A model generated the notes under the pieces. That model worked only from the letters and a program-made list of their open reading frames with translations. It did no database searches and was not told the DNA's origin. Shown piece after piece: positions 48,281-63,832 of a stretch of DNA of 64,000 nt (its first letter is position 1; each line of letters starts with the position of its first letter). Position numbers and translations under genes: made by a program. This DNA is from Paramecium sonneborni (taxonomy: Eukaryota; Ciliophora; Oligohymenophorea; Peniculida; Parameciidae), in the NCBI GenBank assembly GCA_905182985.1, contig CAJJDN010000027.1, positions 197,468-261,467 of the forward strand, read 5' to 3'.

Positions 48281-50134
48281 TCATTTTTTGGTCCATGCGT
48301 GATAAAATGCTGATGAGGATGATAGGGTAAAGAAAACACAATAAAAAATAGTAAGTAGTTTTGCCATGGACTTTGTAATGACATAATGGTTTCTTACGGC
48401 CATTATTAATGTGAATAATAAATTAAGGAAGGCTGCTAAAATAACCATTAATTTGAATGCGTTCTTTTCTATATCAATGATACTAAACAAGTTAAATTTA
48501 ATAGGGCCATGATTCACAAAGTTTTATTTTAAGAAAGCAACACTAAATCCAATGAGATTTGTAAACATTTGACCGACTAGAAATAGTTTAATCATTTTTA
48601 CAATAAATTCCATTTAAAGCCATAATTGCTATAAATAGGGTTATTTATTACCATAACCTTCTTCTGCTAATGAAACCAAGGTAATGCAATCTGGTAGTAC
48701 ATTGCCCATTGCAATTAAGCTAAAACCTAAGTATGTTTTATTTAATTCTGTTATTATGCCCCAAAATTATAGAAAATCGATTAATAAGCCAGATAAAAAA
48801 AATATCCACACCAATGAACCTAAAATACAGTAAAATTAAAGATAAAAAAAATATTTTGGAGGTGTCTTTTAAGAAGGAATCGTAGTATTTAAGAATATAG
48901 AAAATCCAAATCCACAAAGCAATGCTAAAAAGTAAACCCACCATGGAGGAAAGCTAAAAACAACAGAAACAAAGAAAATTGATCCTGGAATAGGAAAAAC
49001 TAAAAAAATAATTATATAATTTAATATACTTATTGCTTAATTTTTATCGAATTCATCTTCTTTTGGTCCAGGCAATGTATATTTAAAAGTTTACATTAAT
49101 GGATAAATAATGATTGCTCTAATCTTTTCATATAATGATAATCTTTCCCATTTTTATTTTTAAGTTTCAATATTAGCTATTGTTAATTAAACAGCAAATC
49201 TAAATTTTTTAGCTAACATCTTGACTCTTGCATCTCCTGTTACATAATTTAATCTAATAAGAGGAGTAGCCCATTTAACTGGTTTTGCTGCAAGTTCTTA
49301 TTCAGATTTCTTTTCCCAAAGATAGAGTAATTTCATATCATCAAACTTTTAAGCAACCTCTAGATCATATTTTGCTTCATGAATAGTTTGCATTCTCTCT
49401 CCTAAACTATCTTTTCGACTCTTTAATATTTTATCTCTTTCCTAATAATAAACGAGAAAAACTAGTATCAAATATAAGATAGTTAGAGAAATGCTTGAGA
49501 AATAAGAAATTTAACCAATAACTCCAAAAACCATAATGACAAAAATTGAGATAATTTGAAAACCAACATTCCTCCAAAAATGCACTGGATCCATCTTAAT
49601 TTGAGATTTAGATGTTTTAGTAATTAGATAAACTCCTATACTACATAAAAACTAAAAGTAAATAGAAAATCTATTTCTTACAAATCCTGCTCCCATAGTT
49701 GCTCCAATGTTATAATCGATACCTCCTGGATAAGAAGAAGCTACTAGTGCAGTTAAAACATCACCTGCACCATTTCCAAAAGCTAGTAAAGTAACTCCTG
49801 CCATTATTTCTGAGACTTCAAATTTTACTTTCACCGCTTCTAAAGATGGCACCAAAAATTCTTTTATAATCTCGCTTATTCCGTTATACACCAAATAACC
49901 AACAAATCCAGATACCATTAAAGTAGTCTATTACTTAATATCCTTATATACCATAATTGATCCATTAAGCCAACAATAACTCAAAATACTATAATTGAAG
50001 TATAGAAAATCATGTTAACAGTATTGTTCCGCTATATAACATTGTTAACTATGTTCTGTTGCAGAAAGAAAATCTGATTTTTGACATGAAAGAACTTTAG
50101 GCTCATAAGGGGCATCAGATAAATGTTCTAACAT
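48281..50134 (-). CDS. NCLX-type Na+/Ca2+ (cation/Ca2+) exchanger
   Basis: Start MLEHLSDAPYEPKVLSCQ; an in-frame upstream ATG at 50188 is an alternative. A Cys-rich luminal segment (SCQKSDF, QQCYIAEQYCQH) as in NCLX precedes the first span. The alpha-1 repeat reads MAGVTLLAFGNGAGDVLTAL and the alpha-2 repeat GFSLIAMGNVLPDCITLVSL then GYAIMALNGIYFGQMFTNLI. About 11 membrane spans flank a long cytosolic loop with HEAKYDLEVAQKFDDMKLL. Introns include 24 and 30 nt (49652-49681) in-frame, TGA-free ones, and 23 and 25 nt. The family exchanges Ca2+ for Na+/Li+ across organelle membranes. Alpha-1 has GNGAGD where NCLX has GNGAPD. Confidence 0.87.
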
Positions 50135-50142
50135 TAAAATTA

Positions 50143-51266
50143 ATGGGCAATAATTGTAATATTAAATTATAATACTTGTTGGAAACATGACTTGCAAAAT
50201 CAAATAGAACAAGATAAAAAATCGAAGCCACGATGGCAAAGTTTAGAGTTTTTGAAATCGTAGGAGCATAAAATAGTTAAAATGTAGTCTTGGATTCGTG
50301 GATGGTAAGCTCGTTAGCGTGTTTGGAAGATTCAATTACAAAAATATAATGAGAGTGTGAATGAATAGTTAAAAACGTAGCGTCAGTTTTTACAGTAGAT
50401 ATTCCGCCAGCGTGATTAATGTTGGATCAAGACAACAATCTCCATTTGATTTTGGGACTGACGATATTAATGATTCACTTGTTCATTAAAAAGTACTAAA
50501 AGCGCCAATGAAATTAGAAAATGGAGCCACGTATTTTGGAGAATGGATAAATGATTTAAGACATGGAAAAGGAATATTGATTTGTGATGTAAATCGATTT
50601 ATTTAAGAAAGGATGGTTCAAAATATGAAGGTTATTTTTATTAAGGAAATGCTCATGGAAGAGGTAGATTAATACATTCAAATGGTGAAATATATGAGGG
50701 ATAATGGGAGAATGATGAAGCACATGGTTAAGGAACATATATACATGAAGATGGAGCTACTTATATAGGTTATTGGGAACATGATTTATAACATGGAAAA
50801 GGAGGTGAGAAATGGCCAGATGGAAGGTTAATATTATATATAGAGATTTTAGTTATTTTGAAGGAATTTATAAACATGGGAAAAAAGAGGGTTTAGGTAA
50901 ATTTGTATGGGCTGATGGAGCAATATTTGATGGAGAATTTAGAAATAACAATATAGATGGTTATGGTAAATATACATGGCCAGATAACAAATAATATATA
51001 GGTTATTGGTAAAATAATAAAAAGTATATTTTAACAAATAAATAATTAGAAACGGAAAAGGTAAGTACATATGGCCTGATGGAAAAGTATATGAAGGTGA
51101 TTTTGTATTTGATTAAAAACATGGATAAGGAACACTTAGATTTCCTGATGGAAAAGTTTATGAAGGAGAATGGTAATAAGATAAATAACATGGAAGAGCC
51201 ATTTTAAAATTACCAAATGGTAAAACTTCATTTGGAGAATGGAAAAATGGAATTCGTATCAATTGA
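50143..51266 (+). CDS. MORN-repeat protein with IQ-like N-terminal region
   Basis: Eight or more MORN repeats: ENGATYFGEWINDLRHGKG, DGSKYEGYFYQGNAHGRGR, NGEIYEGQWENDEAHGQG, DGATYIGYWEHDLQHGKG, DGSYFEGIYKHGKKEGLG, DGAIFDGEFRNNNIDGYG, DGKVYEGDFVFDQKHGQG and DGKVYEGEWQQDKQHGRA. Introns of 23, 26 and 26 nt sit between repeats. Upstream, SWIRGWQARQRVWKIQLQKY looks like an IQ calmodulin-binding motif. The start MGNNC would be an N-myristoylation/palmitoylation site, typical of membrane-tethered MORN proteins, but it requires an unusually long first intron; ATG 50361 is an alternative that loses the IQ region. The stop overlaps the stop of the next gene on the other strand. Confidence 0.84.
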
Positions 51267-52649
51267 AATACTTTTAATCATTTGTTAAAAATTATTCCCA
51301 AGTTTATCTTCTCAATTGAGAAATATTTGGTCTTTATGTACTTGCCATTGTTGAATAAGTATTATTTCTATTATCATCTTCTTTGTATAACTATTAATAC
51401 ACAAGTTTTTTATTCTTTATAACATCTTGAACAATTTATAGAGGACTTCTAATACTAAATGTATTTCTTTTTGCAGATCTAACTCTTTTTGTTTGATATG
51501 TGAGATCTCTTGTCCTAACATACTTCATATCTATGATTAAATTCTCATCTTGAGATACTTATTTTTAATTCCTATCTGATCTTATTTATTCTCTCTATAT
51601 ACAAATATTTTTTAATTGTTCATATAAATGCATTTCATTTGTTGATTATAATCTTTAAATTAAACAACTCAATTGAATCTTTAGAGCCACTCCATTTTCA
51701 GAATTACAAAATACACTCTATAATCTTTTATCAATATTATTGTAACTCTCATGATCACCAAATATTTAACCTTTCTATAATATAGCTATTTGAGATGATA
51801 TCTACTTTTTAGGACTTTATTATTATCCATCATTATTTTAACATATCACAAACTCTCCACTCTATACTAAATATATTTCTTGCTTGCTTTATTACCCGTA
51901 ATAATACACTGCTTATCTAAATTAATAATGAGAACTCTAAAATGCTAAAAACAATATATCTAATAATTTTGGTGAAATCTAATGGTATTTAAAACAAGAA
52001 TGAAATTCTTTTATCTATTATCTTAACTTATTTTCTTAACCTTTTTAAAGGATATCCTTATAATCTTTCTTACTTAAAACTGCTAAAATGCATTAACAAT
52101 CACAAATAACACTGCCTGATCTTACAGTATCATTTAAAAATGCTAATTCTCCAAAACTTTAACCCATCCAAATTCTTTTGGTAAAAAACGATCTCTCTTA
52201 TAATTCTACTAAATTTACTTCTTCTTTATCTTATCCACTCTCTCTTATTCGTAATCTTTATGCTCCATCTATGTGGACTTATAAATATAGATTGAAACAC
52301 TTCCACTCAATATTATATAAAATTATTATGGTTTATCCCCTTACTCAAATACTACGTCATTCTCAAATTATTTAGATACTTACCTCTTCAAATATTTCAA
52401 TCGTCATTCTTTTTAAACACTCCTTAAATAACATTTCCCCTTAATCAATATAAACTTATTAAAAGAATTCAATGTCTTTTGTAGCAGCTTAAATAATCTA
52501 TTTATATTATAAATATTCACTTATATATCTTCTTATCTTCTTTACTCAGGATTTTTCTTTAGAATCTCTACACACAAAGGCATCAATTACTCTTTTGATT
52601 ATCTGTTTATAAATTAAATGATGTCAGATCTTTTTCTTTTATTTTCCAT
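51259..52649 (-). CDS. protein with two cyclic-nucleotide-binding domains
   Basis: Starts MENKRKRSDIIQFINRQSKE. The first CNB fold reads FEENDVVFEQGDKPQQFYII, LSGSVSIYIYKST, then MGQSFGELAFLNDTVRSG (phosphate-binding cassette) and CDCQCILAVLSKKDYKDIL. The second is degenerate: FRQAVYYYGQQSKQEIYLVQ, SGEFVIC, LQKGQIFGDHESYNN. A basic tail ends TWEQFLTNDQKYFN. Introns of 23, 22 and 26 nt. No kinase or channel domain is present, so it may act as a regulatory subunit or adaptor. The second cassette lacks GELAL and the Arg, so only the first is likely to bind nucleotide. Confidence 0.8.
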
Positions 52650-52977
52650 AAATTGTTTATTTGGGGATAATATCATTAAATAAAAAATAATTTATATTTT
52701 CGAGAAGTCAAGTCATTTTATTACAAAAATAATATTATCAATTAAATTCAATAATTAAATAATTTAATAACATTTTCACCTAAAATTTAATCATCCTAGG
52801 GACTATTGATATATATTGAAAGTTTTTTTGTTTTCAAAAAATCCTATATAAGAATTGAATAAGAAACTTAAAAAATAAAAAAGGTAATGTAAGACTTAAC
52901 TAAATAAATCATAAATAAAGCTATTATAAATTATATAATCAAAAAGTAATTGTTACAATTTATGTTTATCAATGTAA
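52650..52977. other. intergenic, nothing recognised
   Basis: AT-rich spacer between two minus-strand genes. No support for any gene or repeat. Confidence 0.45.
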
Positions 52978-56890
<3,913 letters not shown>

Positions 56891-57282
56891 ATAATTAAAA
56901 TTATAATAATTTAATTTAAAGACATTTCATCAAATTTATTATAGAAAATGAAATATATGAAATCAATTCTAAATTGTTATATATATTTTAGTATGTGCAT
57001 TTATATTTATTATTGAGGAATAATTAAAATAATATTTCTTTAAATTCAAAAATATACATAATAAATTAATAGTTCTATTTATATTATAATTCTTAGATAT
57101 AAATAGAAAAATGAATATATATATATAATTTAAATAGGGTTTAAGTAGATATTGATGTATTTTGTAAATTAGAAAATGATTAGATTTTAAACTTGTTTTT
57201 CATTTAAAAATATTATATTAATAAGATTATTCATAAAATATTCAGTTATTAATTATGAAAACGGATTAATAAAAATATAATA
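56891..57282. other. intergenic, nothing recognised
   Basis: Divergent promoter region between the TTLL gene and the trichocyst matrix gene. Very AT-rich, with no other feature seen. Confidence 0.45.
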
Positions 57283-58495
57283 ATGAGAAAGGTTAGTCTT
57301 TTATTATTAGCGCTCATTTATGTGAATGCAATAGATCCAAGCATGGTTTAATTAGGTACAGCAAAGCTTGATGAATTGAATTAAAGTAATTTGGGGAAAA
57401 TGATCTTAGAATTAGCATAAACTCATGCAGAAATGAGAGGACCATTAGGTAATGTAAATTAATTTTAACAGAAACTTAGATGATTTGGTAACAGCCATTG
57501 GTGATTTAGAAAATGAATTAACTGCTGAATTACAATAATTAGATGATGATTATACAAGATCAACTAATTAACATGCTGCTACTTAAGAGAATTTAGATAT
57601 TCAAATTGGATAAACTGAAATCAATATTTTTAATTAAAAAGACTTTATTGATGCTATTCTTTTACCAAGCATTGATTAAACTAATTCAAAGATTGAAAGA
57701 TTGAATGGATACATTAATGATAATAGAGATAATTTATCAAAAGAAACATTTAATAGATAAAAATAACATTAATAATTTTTAGATAGAGGTATAATTATAT
57801 CTTAATTTTTAAGTAAGTGAACATTAAAGTGCAATTAGTGCAGTTGATGAGGCAATATAATTAATTAATGCACTTATAAATGGAAATATTTCATTTGCTG
57901 AAAAGGGTACCATCAATCAAGCAATTGACAGAATTAATACTAAAACATAAAAAACTAATACAGTTCATCCTATTGTTGAAGCTCTTATGTCATTAACATA
58001 AAATTTTTCAGACTAAGAATAAGCTAAAAAAATAAGAGATCTATTGTCAGATACAAGAAATTAATTAGTAGCAAGTCTTAATTAAGAAACTGCAGATGAA
58101 AATTAAATTGAGTAAACTTGGGTTGAAAGATAAAAAACATTAAATACTGAATATTAAGAATTCAAAAGATCAGTATTAGAAGCTACTTATGTTTTAGCTA
58201 CATATTAAAGTATAATATTAATTTATTTAGGTAAATTAAAGTCAACTAGAGAAGCTTTGGCTGAAAATGAGAGCGATCTCCAAAACTTTAAAGATTCTTT
58301 ATGTAAAAATATTTTATATTATTTTATTTAGAATAAGATAAAGATGCTTAAGCTTAAGAAACATAAATTTATAATGAATTAAAGAGTCAGTACTTAATAT
58401 AATTGCAAACTACAAGAAATGCTAAAGAATTTGTTAATTCTGCTGAATTCAGTACTGTTATTAGACAAAAGTTAAACTAAGGTGGATTAATCTGA
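57283..58495 (+). CDS. trichocyst matrix protein (secretory granule core)
   Basis: Starts with a clear signal peptide, MRKVSLLLLALIYVNA, cleaved before IDPSMV. The rest is acidic and helical with heptad-like runs: LDELNQSNLGKMILELAQTH, AIGDLENELTAELQQLDDDY, ISAVDEAIQLINALINGN, ESDLQNFKDSLQQDKDAQ and AEFSTVIRQKLNQGG. This matches the trichocyst matrix protein family, which is proteolytically processed and crystallises in dense-core granules. Introns of 31, 25, 21 and 29 nt; the 21-nt one (58210-58230) is in frame and TGA-free. It is 330-odd residues, in the usual range. Strong pointer to Paramecium. Confidence 0.86.
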
Positions 58496-58887
58496 TACAT
58501 ATATGCAATTAATATCAATATTTTAACATCCGAATCAGATTGTTTATTATTATATATGCTAATTTATATTTTTTCCTATTTCATAATCTTTCTATTTATA
58601 TTGTAAGCTGATTATTTAAGAAATCTTATTTCAATAACATAATTATCGATTATATGAGATTGTATTTATTTTATATCTTTTATACTATTTTTTAAATAAA
58701 GAAAGAAGAAAGAAACAAAATTTGTTAAACCTTTTTGATATATAAAGAAAGATTAAGATTTAAATTTAAATTTATTTGATTTGCTTTCAGAATTTTTTTC
58801 AAGATTAGGTTTAGTAAGTCAAAATATTTTTTTTTAATTAATTTTAGGTGATAAATCAATTACATATATATACACGAATAATTACCT
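58496..58887. other. intergenic, nothing recognised
   Basis: Convergent 3' ends of the trichocyst gene and the K+ channel gene. AT-rich, no supported feature. Confidence 0.45.
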
Positions 58888-61723
58888 TCAAAATTAATTA
58901 CCTTTTTAATCAATAGGAATAATAACACTAAGTTTATAAGATTTTCTTGGAGTTTCCCATCTTTTTACAAGTTCATTAATTTTAGATTATTTTTATTTTA
59001 TATTTTTGAAAGATCTTTTTCGACTTTGATTAAACAATTTTAATTTCTAAGTTTTAACTTTTTAAAATTTCATAATAAATTCATAGGGAAAGTACATAAA
59101 TTTAATTAATTAAGTTATTGGTTTCTTAAATAGAGAATGTTATTTTTATTGTAACTATAAGACAATGTTTTCAATATTATTCTAAGTCATGTAGAGAGTG
59201 AAATTCTTAACAATTTCAAACTATTCTATTTCAATCTATCCTTTCTATTAATAATAAATAATTTGCAATTATTGAACGGATTGATCTAATTATTAACTTA
59301 AATTATTTTCATATTTAAAGATCTTTTGATACAATTAATCTACATTTTAAAAATAGGTATCTTATAAATCAATTTTTTATGATTCCATAGAATCATTAGA
59401 ATTAACTTTATTAGTTTATTATTAATACAATTTTTTGTATTTTGAAAGTTTGGCAGTCATATATTTGTTTGCATTGACCATATATTGTTATCTGGTTGAC
59501 AATTTAAGATTAGAAACTGAATGATTTTCACTCGACATAACAGAATCATTAAGATTAGGTTATTTATTCATTAAATATTCAGAACTTTATTAAGAAAATC
59601 TTGGTTTAGGAACTGAATCTTATCTTCTAAAATGATAATTTTTAGTTTATTAGGATTAGTCATCTAGATCAGATTTACAATCCTCTGCTTCTTATTCATA
59701 AACTAATTATTTTCCTAATTAAGCTTACACTAACTTTTATTGTTCATTTAAAAATAGATTACAAATTATTCTATAATTTCTCTATCACTTAGAGTTGAAA
59801 ATGAAGTCTTACCTCTTTTTTTAGATCTTTTTTGATGTTATCTCTTTTGCTCAACACTATATTAATGCCTTTTAATAATTAATTCTCTATCTAATGTAAT
59901 ATATAAATTTGGACACTCTTTTAATCCATGAGTATTATTTCCACAAGCAATACAAAATTAACTATTAGGTAAATGTTATTACTGAACTTATAATATGAAT
60001 TAATCTTTTAAATTACAGAATTTTTAATAATCTTTTGGATATGAACGAATTATATTCATAAAATCAGACTAAACTAAATTAATTTAATATATACCTTACT
60101 CAAAATAAGTAAACTAACATAACCAATTGCTTTAAATGTTTAAACATTATTACTTTCTTCTATAAACTCTGATACATCTAAAAAATTATCTTAAGATTAA
60201 ACACTTTTTAATGATACTTTCAAAAAATTCTAATATTACAATTATCCTTATTCAACAAAACATAAATGTGGCTAAAATACTTCACTAAGACTATAAATAG
60301 AAAAAGAATTTTATGGCTAGATTATCTTTCTTTTTATATATGGAGAAAGTGAATTTTATAATTCTAAACTAAAATTTTTAAATAAAAAGTCACAATGTTT
60401 GAAAAATACATTGTTTGCTTATTTCTTTAGTTCTTATTATAATTCTTCTGATAATTCATTTAATAATATTTCCTCTTACTAAAGATCTATTTCTGACTCT
60501 TCTTTCCATCTAAATGTTAAATATTCTCGAATTTTATATTATAAACTATAAGGAATATTTCTTTAATGCATATATCTATTTATAACTCTAATCTTTTTGC
60601 TTCTTTCTACAAAGTTTAAATTAATCTCTTTAATTATTGTTCCTATTGCATTAATACTATAAGAGAACCATAAACAGGCACTTAATATAAAAAATATTGC
60701 AATTATTTTCTCATTCCATGATTTTGGTACATTATCTCCATATCCTATTGTTAACATAGTTACAATTGCAAAATAAAAAGATTCTAAATATTAAACTTAC
60801 CAGGTCTGATGATCTAATTCTTTTAACATAATCCATGAGTTTTACATATTTAAAGAACTATTGAAAAACCATATACAAGAAAATAAATGTAACACATAGA
60901 CTAAATAAATTAAAAGTTTGAATAAACTCACAAACGCTTTTTGTTTTTAGTAAAATAAGATGATTCCTCACTTTTTTCCAAAGTTACATTTATTTAATAA
61001 TGTTATGTCAATGATATCAAAAGTACTAAGTATTAAAATTGATTTCCATTAAATTAAATAAAATATATTAATAATAAAATTAAAGTGAAATCGGATACAA
61101 ATTAAAAGTGCAAATTATTTTGAATAATTTTCCATCTATCAAATACTGCATGTCCATGCTAATAAAATATTGTATTTAATCTCAAAATATTATCAATAAT
61201 TAAAATCATTATGATTGTAATTGTTAAACTAATTAATTGATCAAATAAAATATTTGGCTTATATGATATCTCTAACGGTATAAGTATTAATAAAATTAAT
61301 CTAAAAACAATAGTAGAATAATCCCAAACTATCTTTTTTGGTGTTTCTGGATGAATAAGAGGTATTTTTGAAATTAAATCATGAGCATATTTTTTGAATT
61401 ATTAATTTTTCTCTTTTAGCAATGAATATAATCTATTTTCTTATTTATTAATTGTGTTCTCTCTAAACAACATAGTTACATTTCTTATATAAAATTTAGG
61501 ATGACTATTAAATTTTAAGAAGGACATTAACACTTAACTTAATCATTTAACTGATACCTATCACTTGATTTGTCATTTATCAATTTAATGTGATTTTCAT
61601 TAACATTTGCCAACTTTGTTCGATTATTTCTTATACGTTATATAAATCTCTTCAAATAAAAATATTTCATAAAATTGATCCCATTTTTTTTCTTTTTAAT
61701 ATTGGTACTTTCTTCCTTAACAT
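58888..61723 (-). CDS. voltage-/cyclic-nucleotide-type K+ channel with CCHC-like motif
   Basis: The start MLRKKK is tentative. After PLIHPETPKKIVWDYSTIVF come membrane spans, including FRLILLILIPLEISY and LISLTITIIMILIID. The pore has WQVQYLESFYFAIVTMLTIG then YGDNVPKSW: a TIGYGD K+ selectivity filter. S6 is FFILSACLWFSYSINAIG. A C-linker (RYMHQRNIPYSLQYKIREYL) and a weak cyclic-nucleotide fold ending AIGYVSLLILSKSDF follow. Then comes CIACGNNTHGLKECP (CCHC zinc-knuckle spacing) and a Ser/Gln-rich tail. Introns of 20 and 26 nt. The CNBD lacks a clear phosphate-binding cassette, so nucleotide gating is doubtful. Ciliate K+ channels of this class set swimming behaviour. Confidence 0.84.
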
Positions 61724-61738
61724 TAATTAATGGCTTAA

Positions 61739-61960
61739 TCAAAAATAATTTATTACTTCACAATTTCTGTGAGTATCAATTTACGATGTTGATTTATATG
61801 TAAAATTGATTTAACTTGGATTTCTTGTTCTAATTTTTGAACCAAGATCAGCTTCTAAATATTCTCTTTCATATTCATTTTATTATTCTGCCTATAATTC
61901 CATTTATAAATTTTCTGGCTATGAACATAATGCAGAAAATATTATATCAGTTCCTTTCAT
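61739..61960 (-). CDS. small protein or last exon of an unresolved gene
   Basis: 73 codons from ATG 61960 (MKGTDIIFSALCSQPENLQM) through ELQAEQQNEYEREYLEADLG, SKIRTRNPSQINFTYKSTS to TGA at 61739. The sequence is clearly coding by composition. An upstream frame (ALKTKEYKYKEEMEKINKY near 62020) also looks coding but no intron joins them. It ends 15 bases before the K+ channel start, same strand. Family not recognised. Confidence 0.5.
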
Positions 61961-62490
61961 TTAATATTTATATTATCATATTTATTTATTTTTTCCATTT
62001 CTTCTTTATATTTATATTCTTTTGTTTTTAAAGCATTTTAGCTCTGATTTTAATAACTTAGTATTAAAAAACTAAATTTTTAAGCCTTTATCAACTTTAA
62101 ATATAATATTTGATTCAAAGAAAAATTCTTAAACAAAATCCTTCTGAAAATAGATAGATAGATAATTGTAAAACATAATATTTCTCTCTATATTTTGAAT
62201 TTTATTTTGGGAAACTTTTTTCAAAATATAATAAAAAAAAAAGTAGTTGATGATAGGAGTATTTTGATTATTTTTTGCATTTTGTTATTCTTATTGATTG
62301 TAAATGAATAAGATTTGAAAATAAAAAAAGATCTTTTAATTTTTGAATTAATTTTTATTTTATATGATTAGATTAGACTATCTGATAAAAGTAAATATTA
62401 AATTTTAAATTTTAGAATTTGTGGATTTGAAACATCCCACGTATATAGATTTTTTTTTTCAGGAAGATGATAAATAATTTAATTTATAAT
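61961..62490. other. mostly intergenic, possible upstream exon
   Basis: Contains the minus-strand coding-like piece ALKTKEYKYKEEMEKINKY (about 61985-62045), probably belonging to the small gene ending at 61739. The remainder to 62490 is AT-rich promoter-like DNA of the bZIP gene. Confidence 0.35.
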
Positions 62491-63630
62491 ATGTTAAAAA
62501 AAATAAAAGACAAACCACTTTCTTAATTAATAGCAGAGTTGTAATAAAAGTATTAAGAAGATAATGACTAATCAAATATATTCCAACATATATATTAGAA
62601 ATAAATGGAGTAAGAGAGTTCAACAGATTCCTCTCATTTATTACCTGCTTTACATTCAGGAACAACTGGTTTTTAATCATCGAATTCTTAAGAAGATAAT
62701 TAAATTTAAGTACTTTAAAAAGTTCAAAAGAATATCAAGAAAGAAAAGAAAAGTAAAAAAACAGGAAAGATGATTTAAGATGAGAAATAAGAATTCTCTT
62801 AAATAACTGATAAAAAAGAAATGTAAATGATAAGAAATAGAATATCAGCATAGAATTCTAGAGATAGAAAAAAGGCTTATTTATAAAAACTCGAAGAAGA
62901 CTTTGTTAATCAATAAAGTTAATTATAAGAAACTCAAGAATAAGTCAATTAATTATAATAACAATTAGAAGAAGTTCAAAGAATAAATTAGTAATTGTAA
63001 TAATAGTATTAATTTCTAACATGTTTAAATTGTGGTAGCAAACATTTAGGATATGATGATGAAAATCCAATCTCTATTTCAAAAAATAAAAGCATTGGAA
63101 AATTAGGGCTTTCATTTTTATTTATCATTGCCATTATAGGATGCATTTAAATTGATTTAAATTTAGGAGCTTAATAATTAAATTCTATTTAATTGGAAAA
63201 AAGTAATGAACAATAAATCCGAAATCTAAATGTAAGTGATGATGAATATGGATTATTTAATCATGTTTAAAAAAGTAGAATTAGAGGGATGACTGAAATC
63301 ATGGGATACAATTCAGAATATAATTATAAATTTTTTGATACAACATATAGAGCAATTCTACACAGTGAAGAAAGTCTTGTAAACGGTTTGATTAATTTTA
63401 ATAAAGAAAGAATTAAAAATAATAATGGTAAAGCACTTGCTCCTCTTAATTATCATTAACCAAGAGTTGATTCTCTATTTTGTCCTTCAATTTATAAATA
63501 TGATAATCAAACTTAAGGGTAAGATGTTTATATTATTTTTACTTAGAATTCGAGTTCATTATTAAGACAATTAATGGTTGCATTTAATTATTCCAAAAAA
63601 TAAAGTAAATATATTCTATTAAACAACTGA
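62491..63630 (+). CDS. bZIP transcription factor with a transmembrane segment (ATF6/CREB3-like layout)
   Basis: Starts MLKKIKDKPLSQLIAELQQK; an in-frame ATG at 62467 is an alternative. An acidic/Ser-rich region (MEQESSTDSSHLLPALHSG) precedes the basic region MIRNRISAQNSRDRKKAYLQ and a leucine-zipper-like KLEEDFVNQQSQLQETQEQV. About 60 residues later a single hydrophobic span, GKLGLSFLFIIAIIGCI, is followed by a ~150-residue luminal-like domain. This is the layout of membrane-tethered bZIP factors, which are released by proteolysis on ER stress. No intron is needed up to TGA at 63628. The +1 frame after it looks coding (KESFTDSKKEHKTIYQEIW to TGA 63737), so the C-terminus may be longer. Confidence 0.82.
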
Positions 63631-63832
63631 TAATTCAATCGTTTTGAAGGAAAGCTTTACTGATTCCAAAAAAGAGCATAAAACAATTTATTAAGAGATT
63701 TGGTGCCAGATAAAGAGTGTAAGTGATTTCTATATTTGATTAATGTATCTTTATTCTTAATATTATATTTCTAATTTTATTATAATAATTTTGTGTTCAA
63801 TACTTTATGAAATAAACATATAAAAAGTAATT

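Noticed and set aside
60773..60830. Intron with a GTAAGT donor inside the K+ channel pore region
   Set aside because: Reading straight through (TAA as Gln) gives the intact pore helix before TIGYGD; splicing would create TGA.
63628..63630. A second selenocysteine TGA in the bZIP gene
   Set aside because: There is no redox motif around it, the same frame does not stay convincingly coding after it, and no SECIS-like fold was noticed downstream.
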